Notes: a model not told the origin generated them from the sequence alone. A stretch of DNA of 64,000 nt from an uncultured Lachnospiraceae bacterium (GCA_910583835.1 CAJTYM010000015.1:1-64000); one strand, 5' to 3'; positions 34,970 to 43,629 are shown, counted from the first letter of the stretch. Numbers and translations are program-made.

Positions 34970-36082
34970 TCAGTAGCAGGAACGGTAAATGCCAATCACA
35001 TCCTCGCGGCTTAAGGCTGTGGGGTTATGCGACATGATTACCTGCTGGTAATTGAGCACATTGTCTGCAAAGGCAGGGATATCTTCTTGCGTGGCGCCAT
35101 ATTGATGCAGCGGCTTTTTCTCGAAGATGGAGGAGATAAGGCCGTCAAGCGCCGCAAAAACATCTTCCTCCCCGCAATGCAGGGATTCTCTGAGTATCTT
35201 TACCACGGTATCATATTTGTCGCTGCATTCTTTGTGGCTGTAAGCGGTAAGCACAGCAGTCAGCAGGGCGTAGTTTGCCTCGCCGTGCGCCACATGGTAT
35301 TTGCCGCTGAGCGGATAGCTCATGGCATGTACTGCGCCGCAGCCCGCTTTTCCGAAAGCAATGCCGGCGTAATTGCTGGCGATAAGGAACATTTCTAACA
35401 GGTCTGGGAGAATTTCTTTCCCTTTTTCACGAATTTGCTGGTATCCACCGACAATCATGCGTATGGCCTCGTGCCCGAACAGCTCCGAATAGGGAGTTGC
35501 CAGCGGGGAGAGGCTGGATTCGATGGCATGGATGAGCGCATCGATGGAACTGGTGGCAAAAATTTCATAAGGAAGCTGTTCTAAAAGCTTCGGTATAAAT
35601 ACGGCTTCAGTTGCATACATAGGGTCTTCGGCAAGCCGCAGCTTAGAATCCAGGCTGGGGAAGCTTACGATGGAGACATTTGTCACCTCGCTGCCAGTCC
35701 CGCAGGTCGTGGGGACCAGGACAAGAGGGCATTTCTTTGCTACCGGGATTTTCCCTGTAAATAAATCTTCCAGCGGCTGGATGTTGTTCAGGCAGAACAG
35801 CTTGGCGATATCCATAATGGTTCCGCCGCCGATGCCGATAACCCTCTCATAATCGCTGCCGATGGCGGATAACATGCCCATAATCATCGGTTCGCTGGGT
35901 TCTCCGCTGCCAAAATCTTCCTGGAACAGAACCTGGGCAGACAGGTTCTGGGAGCTGAAATACGGCTCGTAAATGTAACGGCAGGTGATGATTAAATCTT
36001 TGGGTCCTATCTGAAATGCTTCCGCAAATTCTTCCGGTTCTGCGAACTTGAGGATGGAAGTGCATAGTGATAATTGTTTCAT
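34970..36082 (-). CDS. Iron alcohol dehydrogenase, 4-hydroxybutyrate dehydrogenase-like
   Basis: A 370-residue group III (iron) alcohol dehydrogenase. The nucleotide site GIGGGTIMDIAK and the TTCGTGSEVTNVS block are intact, as are the metal-site histidines (SIDALIHAIES, GAVHAMSYPLSGKYHVAHGE). Its overall pattern (EEFAEAF.IGPKDLIIT, GEPSEPMI, SNYAGIAFGKAG) closely resembles the 4-hydroxybutyrate dehydrogenases of Clostridium kluyveri and relatives, which interconvert 4-hydroxybutyrate and succinate semialdehyde; this comparison is from memory. The aldehyde dehydrogenase gene upstream in the same operon could handle the aldehyde. Other short omega-hydroxy acids or sulfonates are possible substrates. 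Confidence 0.85.
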   Translation of the reverse strand: MKQLSLCTSILKFAEPEEFAEAFQIGPKDLIITCRYIYEPYFSSQNLSAQVLFQEDFGSGEPSEPMIMGMLSAIGSDYERVIGIGGGTIMDIAKLFCLNNIQPLEDLFTGKIPVAKKCPLVLVPTTCGTGSEVTNVSIVSFPSLDSKLRLAEDPMYATEAVFIPKLLEQLPYEIFATSSIDALIHAIESSLSPLATPYSELFGHEAIRMIVGGYQQIREKGKEILPDLLEMFLIASNYAGIAFGKAGCGAVHAMSYPLSGKYHVAHGEANYALLTAVLTAYSHKECSDKYDTVVKILRESLHCGEEDVFAALDGLISSIFEKKPLHQYGATQEDIPAFADNVLNYQQVIMSHNPTALSREDVIGIYRSCY

Positions 36083-36182
36083 GTGTTGCCTCCTTTATTC
36101 CCGCGAGCAATGAGGAAAATAGCTATGCTTGCATGGATATTTGACTATAAACTGGGGAAATGCTGGTTTCATCGGCGGTTCC

Positions 36183-37616
36183 TTAGATTATGCCTTTGAA
36201 TGCGATGCATTTTATATTTGTAAGTTCATCGAAAGTGGATAACACGCCCTCCGTGCCCACGCCAGACTGTTTCCAGCCGCCAAATGGCATCTCGAAGCTG
36301 CGGAAGTAACTGGAACCGTTGACGACGACGCTGCCGCATTCCAATTCCTGGGTAAAGCGGGCAGCTTTGGCAAGGCTGTTGGTAAAGACGCTTCCGCCGA
36401 GTCCATAGAGCGTGTCGTTGGCGAGTGCAATTGCCTCCTCCTCGGTCTCAAATGAGGTTATGGGCATGACGGGACCAAAGACCTCCATATCATGCATGAT
36501 GTCTGCACTGGCAGGGACGTCTGCGAGGATGGTTGGTTCCACTGAAGCGCCGCTGCGCTTTCCGCCCAGCAGAAGCCTGCCGCCCTGGCTGATGGTCAGA
36601 TTAATCTGCCGCTCCACTTCATTTGCCGCCGTTTCGCTGATGACAGTCGCCACCTGGGTACTGTCTTCCAAGGGATTTCCTGTCTGCAGCGCCGAAGTGC
36701 GCTTTACGACCTCGTCCACAAACCGGGAATAATGCGACTTATGGATAAGGAAACGTTTGGGTGCGCAGCAAATCTGTCCGGCATTATAAAATCTTGCCTG
36801 GACGGCTTCACGGATGGCAAGTTCCAGGTCGGCGCCCTCAAGGACGATAAAGGCATCGTTGCCTCCCAATTCCAGGGCTACCTTTTTCAAAGTGTCAGCA
36901 GCGCGGCGGGCAACAGATTTGCCCACAGCCGTGGAACCGGTGAGGGAGATGGCATGGACATGTTCGTGCTCGCACAGGTAATTGCCGGTGGTAGAGCCGC
37001 GTCCGGTGACAAGCTGCACGGTACCGGAGGGGAATCCAGCTTCCAGAAGCAATTCTGCCAGTTTGCAGACGGTCAGGGGGTTGTCCGTGGCAGGCTTAAT
37101 GATGGCGGCATTACCCGATAAAAGCGCCGGCGCGACTTTCTGCCCGAACAGGTTGCAGGGGAAGTTGAAGGGGATGATACATGCCACAACGCCGACTGGT
37201 TCACGCCTTGTCAGCACGATATTTTTATCGTGTCCCCGCTCCATGCCGCTCGGAATGACCTCTCCATATAGATGTTTTGCCTTTTCGCAGAACGCGGGCC
37301 AGGCAGTGAAAACATTGTTGATTTCATTTCTGGATTCCGTGATGGTCTTGCCGGATTCGCGCGTCATGGTTTCTGCCAGATCCTCCTTGTGCTGGCGCAC
37401 AAGTTCCACGAATTTCATGGCTAACTCCACACGCTGGTATACCGGCACGTTTTTCCAGGATTTCTGTGCCTGGACGGCACATTGGACGGCAAGGTCCACA
37501 TCCTCGCGCGTTGCCTGGGGGATGGTATCTAAGAAACTGCCGTCATAAGGATTTATGACAGAAATCGTTTCATTATTAGATGCTTCTACGAATTTATCGC
37601 CAATAATCATTTTCAT
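36183..37616 (-). CDS. NAD(P)-dependent aldehyde dehydrogenase
   Basis: A 477-residue ALDH-superfamily enzyme with catalytic Cys in NAGQICCAPKRF, general-base Glu in KVALELGGNDAF, the cofactor segment IIPFNFPCNLFGQKVAPALL and the late FGPVMPITSF and MPFGGWKQSGVG blocks. It resembles succinate-semialdehyde / lactaldehyde-type dehydrogenases. It is transcribed ahead of the iron alcohol dehydrogenase (100-base gap) and divergently from the ABC importer, so alcohol to aldehyde to acid conversion of an imported compound is the simplest reading (inferred). TAAAAGGAGGCAT precedes the start. Confidence 0.9.
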   Translation of the reverse strand: MKMIIGDKFVEASNNETISVINPYDGSFLDTIPQATREDVDLAVQCAVQAQKSWKNVPVYQRVELAMKFVELVRQHKEDLAETMTRESGKTITESRNEINNVFTAWPAFCEKAKHLYGEVIPSGMERGHDKNIVLTRREPVGVVACIIPFNFPCNLFGQKVAPALLSGNAAIIKPATDNPLTVCKLAELLLEAGFPSGTVQLVTGRGSTTGNYLCEHEHVHAISLTGSTAVGKSVARRAADTLKKVALELGGNDAFIVLEGADLELAIREAVQARFYNAGQICCAPKRFLIHKSHYSRFVDEVVKRTSALQTGNPLEDSTQVATVISETAANEVERQINLTISQGGRLLLGGKRSGASVEPTILADVPASADIMHDMEVFGPVMPITSFETEEEAIALANDTLYGLGGSVFTNSLAKAARFTQELECGSVVVNGSSYFRSFEMPFGGWKQSGVGTEGVLSTFDELTNIKCIAFKGII

Positions 37617-37776
37617 AATAGAATGCCTCCTTTTGGTCTTATCTGCTGTATTATTGTATCAAAAATTATTTCTATATAATTGCAATAAAGAATTATAAGT
37701 AAAAATTTCTATGATATTCTCATAAACAGATTTTTAAATTGGCTCAGAAACAAGCAAATAACAGGAGGTTTACCGA

Positions 37777-38880
37777 ATGAAAAAGCGAATCATTCAGCTG
37801 GCGGCAGTTGCGGCGGCAGCCACAATGATGTTTTGTGGCTGTGGGGACAGTAAAGGAGGGGCAGATTCCTCAGGCAAGGCGGAGGATTATACCATCCGCA
37901 TGGCAACTATGACTACAGGGTTCCCGCTTCCCATGCATCATGCCAATGAGACAGGAGTATTCAGCGATTTGGGGTTGACTGTTGAGGAGGAGTTTTTTGA
38001 TAATGGTCCGACAATCAACGAAGCGATTGCTTCGGGCGATATCGATATTGCGGGGGTAGGCGGAATGCCGTCCGTTTCGGGCGCTATATCCAATAATTCC
38101 AAGGTCATTGCCTGGATGGAGGATGATGAGAGTTCCGTGCAGATTTATGCAAGGAATGACAGCGATATTGTAAGTGCGGGCAAGGGTTCCGTGGAGGGGC
38201 ATCCCAATATTTATGGCACGGCAGAGAACTGGAAAGGCAAAAGCGTTGTCTGTGCGATGGGTACGTCCAGCCAGTATACGCTGCTGGCAGTGCTTGAGAC
38301 TATGGGGCTGACGCAGGACGACATTGAACTGATTAATATGGAAGGCGTGTCCGGGGCGGCTGCCTATAAGGCAGGGACGGGAGATTTGTTTGTGGGATTC
38401 AATCCCCAGTGGTCAGAGTTCTACAATAAGCCGGAGGAATATACCTGTGTGGCAACCTGTGCGGATACAGATAAGAAATTAAATACAGTTTTAATTGCTT
38501 CGGAAGAATTCTGCGAGAACCACCCGGAATTAGTCACCAAATTCTTAGAGGGCATATTGAAGGTGCAGAATGATTTCTATGATGATAAAGAATACTATTT
38601 TCAGTCTATGTATGACTGGCAGAATACGTTCGGGGACTGCCCGGAGGAGTTGGCGCAGTATACCGTGGATTTGCAGGTCATGAGGTCGCTGGATGAGCGC
38701 AAGGCGCTGTTTGAGGAGAAAGATGGCAGCACGGAAATGCAGGATACGCTGCTTAGCATTGCCGATTTTATGGTCGACAATGCAGTGATTGAAGAAGAAA
38801 GCAAACAGAAAATTATTGATGACGGATTTGTGGATTCTTCCTATTTATTTGAAGCGATAAATAATCTGCAGACACAATAA
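37777..38880 (+). CDS. SsuA/NMT1-type ABC substrate-binding lipoprotein
   Basis: A 367-residue binding protein with a lipobox signal (ATMMFCGCGD). The mature part has the NMT1/SsuA/TauA pattern: IRMATMTTGFPLPMHHANET, a VEEEFFDNGPTINEAIASGD stretch, and the GKSVVCAMGTSSQYTLLAVL hinge. This class binds nitrate, taurine, alkanesulfonates, thiamine precursors or aromatic acids, so the ligand is open. First gene of a five-gene importer operon divergent from the aldehyde/alcohol dehydrogenases. ACAGGAGG precedes ATG. Confidence 0.88.
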   Translation: MKKRIIQLAAVAAAATMMFCGCGDSKGGADSSGKAEDYTIRMATMTTGFPLPMHHANETGVFSDLGLTVEEEFFDNGPTINEAIASGDIDIAGVGGMPSVSGAISNNSKVIAWMEDDESSVQIYARNDSDIVSAGKGSVEGHPNIYGTAENWKGKSVVCAMGTSSQYTLLAVLETMGLTQDDIELINMEGVSGAAAYKAGTGDLFVGFNPQWSEFYNKPEEYTCVATCADTDKKLNTVLIASEEFCENHPELVTKFLEGILKVQNDFYDDKEYYFQSMYDWQNTFGDCPEELAQYTVDLQVMRSLDERKALFEEKDGSTEMQDTLLSIADFMVDNAVIEEESKQKIIDDGFVDSSYLFEAINNLQTQ

Positions 38881-38894
38881 GGTAGGGATAAGCT

Positions 38895-39686
38895 ATGTAT
38901 AATGAGAAGAAGAGAAGCGCCTGGGCGAAGTGGGTACTTAATCTGTCGGGACTGGCGATGTTTTTCGGTATCTGGGAGCTTATTGTGGATATCGGCCTTG
39001 TTTCGGAGAAGAAACTTGTGGCTCCCTCGGCAGTCTTCATGACCTTTCTTGACAAGCTGACCAATGTGGTGCCGGACGGCAATACGATTATCGCCCATAC
39101 ACTGACAAGTCTGCAGCTGGTGCTGATAGGATTTGTGCTGTCCTGCCTGATTGGCGTGCCTTTGGGGCTTTTGATGGGATTTTTTAAACCGGCAGAGCAT
39201 TTCTTTACGCCGATTTTTGAGATTGTGCGGCCAATCCCGCCGCTTGCCTGGATTCCCATTGTCATTGTCGCGCTTGGCATTGGCATTGAGGCGGAAGCGT
39301 TCATTATCTTTGTGGCAGCGTTTGTGCCTTGTGTAATCAATTCGTATACCGGCATACAGGCGACCAACAAGACGCTGCTGGATGTGGCGAGGACGGCGGG
39401 CGCTACTAATGCCCAGCTGTTCTTTAAGGTGGGCATACCCTCCGCCCTCCCGATGGTCTTTACCGGAATTAAGGTTTCTTTCGGAAGCGCCTGGGCAACG
39501 CTTGTTGCGGCGGAGATGATTGCTTCCACGGTGGGGCTTGGCTTTATGATACAGCAGGGAAGGAATGCCGTGCGGCCGGATATTGTAATCTTGGGCATGT
39601 CCGTGATTGGTTTGATTGGAGCGGCTCTGACGGGTTTGCTGAGTATCCTTGAAAAGAAAGCGCTTCCTTGGAGGGACTTAAAATGA
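38895..39686 (+). CDS. ABC importer permease 1 (SsuC/TauC type)
   Basis: A 263-residue permease with about six helices and the conserved PPLAWIPIVIVALGIGIEAE block and EAA-type loop (DVARTAGATNAQLFFKVGIP). One of two non-identical permeases in the operon, which suggests a heterodimeric channel where most SsuC/TauC systems use a homodimer. The stop overlaps the next start (ATGA). Confidence 0.9.
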   Translation: MYNEKKRSAWAKWVLNLSGLAMFFGIWELIVDIGLVSEKKLVAPSAVFMTFLDKLTNVVPDGNTIIAHTLTSLQLVLIGFVLSCLIGVPLGLLMGFFKPAEHFFTPIFEIVRPIPPLAWIPIVIVALGIGIEAEAFIIFVAAFVPCVINSYTGIQATNKTLLDVARTAGATNAQLFFKVGIPSALPMVFTGIKVSFGSAWATLVAAEMIASTVGLGFMIQQGRNAVRPDIVILGMSVIGLIGAALTGLLSILEKKALPWRDLK

Positions 39687-40465
39687 GAAAAATAAAAAAA
39701 GAGGTCCTTTACTATGGGCTGTCCGTGCTGGCTGTGCTTCTGGTGCTGGCAGGATGGTGGGCGGCTGCGGCTCTTAACGAGAACCTTGCCAGCCCGGCGG
39801 ACACCGTGGAACGTTTTTTCCGGCTTATGAAGAACCCGATTATGGGCAAGCCCATTTACGTGCATGTCCTGGCGAGCGTGCGCAGGATTTTGGTAGCGTT
39901 TGTGGCGGCTTCCATTGTGGGCGTGGGGCTTGGCGTATGTTTCGGCATCTTCCCCACATTCCGGCGTATGTTCTGGCCGGTATTCGCTATTTTGCGGCCG
40001 GTGCCGCCGCTGGCGTGGATTCCCATTGTCATTCTGTGGTTTGGCGTGGTGGAGGATACCTCCAAGTACATTATTATTTTCATTGGCATTGTCATGGCAA
40101 TCGTAATCAATACTTATGCCGGAATCAGTGAGACCGACCCATTGTATTTAAATGCCGGCAAAGTGCTGGGGGCGAACAAATGGCAGACGTTGGTGCACAT
40201 CACGCTGCCCAACAGCATACCTGCGATTTTTGCGGGGATGAAGACCGGGCTGTCCACCGGATGGATGTCCGTGGTTGCCGCGGAGATGATTGCGGCGAAG
40301 GAAGGGATTGGTTTTCTGATTAACATGAGCATGAAGACAACGCCGGATACCGCCCTTGATTTTGTGGGCATTGTCCTGGTAGCGCTCTGCAGCTCTGTCG
40401 TTTCGTTAATTCTGACTGTGATAGAAAGGAAACTGTGCCCATGGCTGAGACTGGATGCAAAATAA
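39683..40465 (+). CDS. ABC importer permease 2 (SsuC/TauC type)
   Basis: A 260-residue second permease, paralogous to the first: PPLAWIPIVILWFGVVEDTS and the EAA-type loop (NAGKVLGANKWQTLVHITLP). ATG 39683 overlaps the previous stop, with GGAGGG 7 bases upstream; a TTG 15 bases earlier is less likely. It overlaps the following ATPase gene by 25 bases. Confidence 0.9.
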   Translation: MRKIKKEVLYYGLSVLAVLLVLAGWWAAAALNENLASPADTVERFFRLMKNPIMGKPIYVHVLASVRRILVAFVAASIVGVGLGVCFGIFPTFRRMFWPVFAILRPVPPLAWIPIVILWFGVVEDTSKYIIIFIGIVMAIVINTYAGISETDPLYLNAGKVLGANKWQTLVHITLPNSIPAIFAGMKTGLSTGWMSVVAAEMIAAKEGIGFLINMSMKTTPDTALDFVGIVLVALCSSVVSLILTVIERKLCPWLRLDAK

Positions 40466-41190
40466 AACTGCAGTCCGTTTCCAAGTGTTTTGATGATAAA
40501 TGCGGAAAGACTGCAGTGCTGGATGAGATATCCCTGAATGTGTACGAGAATGAGTTTTTGGTGATCTTAGGACCTGGGCAGTGCGGAAAGAGCGTATTGC
40601 TGAATATTGTCGCCGATATGGACAGTGCGGACAGCGGCACGGTGGAGTTCGCTGGCGATAACAAGGGGCAGGTAGGCTTCGTGTTCCAGAGGTATGCGCT
40701 GTTTGGCTGGAAGAATGTCCTTAAAAATGTGGAGCTGCCGCTCAGGTTAAAGGGCGTGGACAAGGACGCGCGCCGCGCCGTGGCAATGAAATATATTGAG
40801 ATGGTAGGGCTGAAAGGATTTGAGAAGTCTTATCCCGCGCAGCTTTCCGGAGGCATGAAACAGCGTGTGGGCATTGCCCGGGCGTATACTTCCGGCAATG
40901 ATATTATCCTCATGGACGAGCCCTTTGGGGCGTTGGATGCGCAGACACGTTACCAGATGCAGGATGAGATTCTCAAGATCCGCAGTAAAGAGAAGAAGAC
41001 GATTGTGTTTGTGACTAATAATATTGAAGAAGCCATCTATCTGGGAGACCGCATTTTATTGCTCAGCAATAAGCCGTCCAAGGTGATGAAAGAGTATGTC
41101 CCCGACCTGAAAAGACCGAGGAAAAACACTTCATCGGAGTTTATGCGGCTGAGGGATGAAATTACTGCAACCATGGATTTAGCGTTATAA
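40441..41190 (+). CDS. ABC importer ATPase 1, with degenerate P-loop and H-loop
   Basis: A 249-residue SsuB/TauB-type ATPase. The signature LSGGMKQR (Leu135) and Walker B IILMDEPFGALDAQ are normal. The P-loop reads GPGQCGKS (residues 44-51), losing the second conserved glycine of GxxGxGKS, and the H-loop histidine is replaced by Asn193 (VTNNIEEA). It pairs with the next gene's ATPase, whose defects are complementary. The start is ATG 40441; a GTG six bases earlier is an alternative. Confidence 0.88.
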   Translation: MAETGCKIKLQSVSKCFDDKCGKTAVLDEISLNVYENEFLVILGPGQCGKSVLLNIVADMDSADSGTVEFAGDNKGQVGFVFQRYALFGWKNVLKNVELPLRLKGVDKDARRAVAMKYIEMVGLKGFEKSYPAQLSGGMKQRVGIARAYTSGNDIILMDEPFGALDAQTRYQMQDEILKIRSKEKKTIVFVTNNIEEAIYLGDRILLLSNKPSKVMKEYVPDLKRPRKNTSSEFMRLRDEITATMDLAL

Positions 41191-41200
41191 GGAGAAGAAT

Positions 41201-41944
41201 ATGGCCAAGCAACCGAAAGTATCGGCACAGCATCTCACGAAGAAGTTTGAAGATTTGCTGGTGTTGGATGACGTATCGTTTGATATAAAAAAGGGAGAAT
41301 TTGTCTGTATTGTAGGGCCCACCGGCTGCGGCAAGACAACTTTCTTGAATTTGCTGGTGAAGCTGATTGAGCCGACCAGCGGCAAAGTTCTGATTGACGG
41401 TGAGCCAGCCGACCCGCGCAGGCATAATATGAGCTGCGTATTCCAGGAGCCGTCGACATTTCCCTGGCTGACGGTGGAGGACAATATTAAGTTTAACCTG
41501 CAGATTAAGAAGCTGGATAAACAGGAAATCCAGCGGCGGACAGACCATATTCTGGAAATGATTGGCATGACAGAACAGAGGAGGGCATATCCGGGGCAGC
41601 TTTCGGTCTCTGCCGAGCAGCGCATTGTGATTGGCAGGAGTTTTGCCATGTATCCTGATTTGCTGTTAATGGACGAGCCGTATGGGCAGATGGACATTAA
41701 GCTGAGGTATTACCTGGAGGATGCGGTGCTTAACCTCTGGCGTGAGACGGAAAGTACGGTTATCTTTATCACGCACAACATAGAGGAGGCAGTATACCTG
41801 TCGCAGCGCTGCCTGGTCATGACGCCGAAGCCTACGACAATCAAGGCCTCCATTGACAATCCGCTTCCGTATCCCAGGAATGTGTCGGACCCGGAATTTA
41901 TCAAATTGAGGGAACAGATTACGGATATGATAAAATGGTGGTGA
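41201..41944 (+). CDS. ABC importer ATPase 2, with degenerate signature motif
   Basis: A 247-residue SsuB/TauB-type ATPase with canonical Walker A (GPTGCGKT), Q-loop (VFQEPSTFPWL), Walker B (LLLMDEPYGQMD) and H-loop (ITHNIEEA). Its ABC signature is LSVSAEQR (from residue 134) in place of LSGGQ. With ATPase 1 this leaves one composite ATP site with all consensus motifs and one with none of P-loop, H-loop and signature intact. GGAGAAGAAT precedes ATG; it ends the operon before a hairpin terminator. Confidence 0.9.
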   Translation: MAKQPKVSAQHLTKKFEDLLVLDDVSFDIKKGEFVCIVGPTGCGKTTFLNLLVKLIEPTSGKVLIDGEPADPRRHNMSCVFQEPSTFPWLTVEDNIKFNLQIKKLDKQEIQRRTDHILEMIGMTEQRRAYPGQLSVSAEQRIVIGRSFAMYPDLLLMDEPYGQMDIKLRYYLEDAVLNLWRETESTVIFITHNIEEAVYLSQRCLVMTPKPTTIKASIDNPLPYPRNVSDPEFIKLREQITDMIKWW

Positions 41945-41950
41945 GGGAAG

Positions 41951-41977
41951 AGCTATCGCAGGAGCGGTAGCTTTTTT
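41951..41977 (+). terminator. Terminator of the ABC importer operon
   Basis: Stem AGCTATCGC (41951-41959) with GCGGTAGCT (41964-41972), a four-base loop and a run of six Ts, starting 7 bases after the last stop. Confidence 0.8.
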
Positions 41978-42028
41978 GTCTTATAGGAAGACCTTGTCAC
42001 GCGAAAGAGTGAGCGGTCTTCCTATAAG
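41972..42028. repeat. Palindromic element, copy 1, before the LacI regulator
   Basis: A 14-bp perfect inverted repeat CTTATAGGAAGACC (41980-41993) with GGTCTTCCTATAAG (42015-42028). Its left ~40 bases (TTTTTTGTCTTATAGGAA...CTTGTCACGC.AAAG.GTGA) recur at 43241-43283, on the other side of the LacI gene. Confidence 0.75.
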
Positions 42029-42162
42029 ATGAAAAATAATTTCTGTATAAAATTTTATATTTTTTATCCCAAATTTTTATTATATGATATAATGGTCTTC
42101 GGGACACTGGCTTGCAGGTCTGCAGGCCGGTTATTGGTTAACATATGAGAGGACAGAAAGTT

Positions 42163-43167
42163 ATGAAGGTAAATATCCGTAAAATCAGTGAAGATACCGG
42201 GTTTTCCATGTCTACGGTATCGAATGCGCTGAACCGCAAAAAGGGAGTCAATAAAGAAACGGCGGAAAAGATTCTCAAAGCAGCGCAGAAGCTTGGCTAC
42301 CGTATGGAAGAGGAAATCACGAAAATCCGTTTTGTGATTTTTCGCAGGGATGGGCTGATTATAGATGAAAGCTTTTTTCATCCGGCTGTCATTGAAGGAA
42401 TCGAACATCAGGCAAAGCTTATGGGTTATGAGATGGTATTCTGCTATGTGGATATCAATGATGCCAATTACCAGGAGCAGCTTGCCGATATTTTGACAGA
42501 TATGCAGAGCGCAGTAATACTTTTGGGGACGGAGATGCTCGAAGAAGATTATGAACCTTATGCCAGGGCCAGGAATCGGATTGTGCTGCTGGATGGGCGC
42601 AGTGAGAAATATGCATTCAACAGTGTTTTGATTAACGATACGGAGGCTGCCGCGGAGGCCGTGGAATATCTGGTGCAAAAGGGACATACCAGAATCGGCT
42701 ATTTGCGGGGGGAGTCGCGGATACAGGCTTTCCGTTCCCGGGAAAAGGGATATTTTCAGGTGATGAACCAGCATGAATATCCGGTTCTGCCGGCATACAT
42801 TGCCACGCTGGGAACCAGGATAGAGACCGCATATCAGAAGATGAAGGAATACCTTGCCAATTCCAAAGAGGTGCCGACGGCATTTTTTGCAGACAACGAT
42901 GTGATTGCCATCGGTAGTATGCAGGCGATGAAGGAATGCGGCTACCGGATCCCGGAGGACATCTCCGTGATTGGCTTTGACGATATCGCTTATGGAATCG
43001 TGTCAGACCCGCCGCTGTCTACCGTCCATGTATATAAGCAGGAACTGGGGGCGAGGGCAGTCCGGGAACTGTTGTCCGCGGACAGCAAGAACAGCGGGGC
43101 AAAAGTAAAGATTCAGGTTTGCGCGGAGTTTGTGGAGCGCGGAAGCGTAAAAGAAATAAAAGACTGA
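42163..43167 (+). CDS. LacI-family regulator, probable ribose operon repressor
   Basis: A 334-residue LacI/GalR protein: helix-turn-helix VNIRKISEDTGFSMSTVSNA, hinge, and effector domain (VIFRRDGLIIDESFFHPAVI ... GFDDIAYGIVSDPPLSTVHV). The start 42163 has AGAGGA 9 bases ahead; an in-frame ATG at 42145 is possible. It is upstream of and codirectional with rbsKDACB, separated by 525 bases, so it may be RbsR, although control of the upstream importer operon cannot be excluded. Confidence 0.85.
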   Translation: MKVNIRKISEDTGFSMSTVSNALNRKKGVNKETAEKILKAAQKLGYRMEEEITKIRFVIFRRDGLIIDESFFHPAVIEGIEHQAKLMGYEMVFCYVDINDANYQEQLADILTDMQSAVILLGTEMLEEDYEPYARARNRIVLLDGRSEKYAFNSVLINDTEAAAEAVEYLVQKGHTRIGYLRGESRIQAFRSREKGYFQVMNQHEYPVLPAYIATLGTRIETAYQKMKEYLANSKEVPTAFFADNDVIAIGSMQAMKECGYRIPEDISVIGFDDIAYGIVSDPPLSTVHVYKQELGARAVRELLSADSKNSGAKVKIQVCAEFVERGSVKEIKD

Positions 43168-43240
43168 TATTGGCAGCGGCATTGGCTGCGGTTATATTGC
43201 GAGATAGGACTGATGTATGAGGAAGATACGGAGGTTCTAT

Positions 43241-43283
43241 TTTTTTGTCTTATAGGAAAGAACTTGTCACGCTAAAGCGTGAA
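43241..43283. repeat. Copy 2 of the TCTTATAGGAA element
   Basis: Matches 41972-42012 over about 42 bases with a few substitutions and one indel (TTTTTTGTCTTATAGGAA, then CTTGTCACGC). The right half that makes the palindrome in copy 1 is absent. The surrounding gene-free stretch 43168-43692 holds this copy, the branched element that follows, and an AT-rich promoter region. Confidence 0.7.
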
Positions 43284-43295
43284 AGTATTTATCTT

Positions 43296-43424
43296 GTACC
43301 AAAAGGTCTTGCTGCCTTTGGCAGCAGAGACATTTTGCACAAAAAGCGTCTGGAAAGCTAGCTTTCCATAGCGCTTTTATGTGCAAAGTGTTTCCAGCAC
43401 TTTGTGCTGGAAACCTTTTGGTAC
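43296..43424. repeat. 129-bp cloverleaf-like palindromic element
   Basis: Outer perfect stem GTACCAAAAGG (43296-43306) with CCTTTTGGTAC (43414-43424), enclosing three hairpins: TGCTGCC-TTT-GGCAGCA (43310-43326); TTTGCACA/AAAAGCG pairing with CGCTTTTATGTGCAAA (about 43334-43388) around the perfect palindrome TGGAAAGCTAGCTTTCCA (43351-43368); and TTTCCAGCAC-TTT-GTGCTGGAAA (43391-43413). No coding frame. It could be a miniature mobile element or a structured RNA. Confidence 0.8.
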
Positions 43425-43629
43425 TATATCCGCATATCAGACAATACCTAAAATTTTTAAAAATATTATTAAAAATTTTATATAAAAAATCTTGAGAATG
43501 ATAAAGGCGAAATCCAAGCAAAAGGTTTGGATAACGACAGAGTTTGGCAAAAATACACAAAAAGTAACATATAAAACTGTTCAAATAATACAAATCGCAA
43601 ATAACATATAAAATAATTACAAAAAACTA

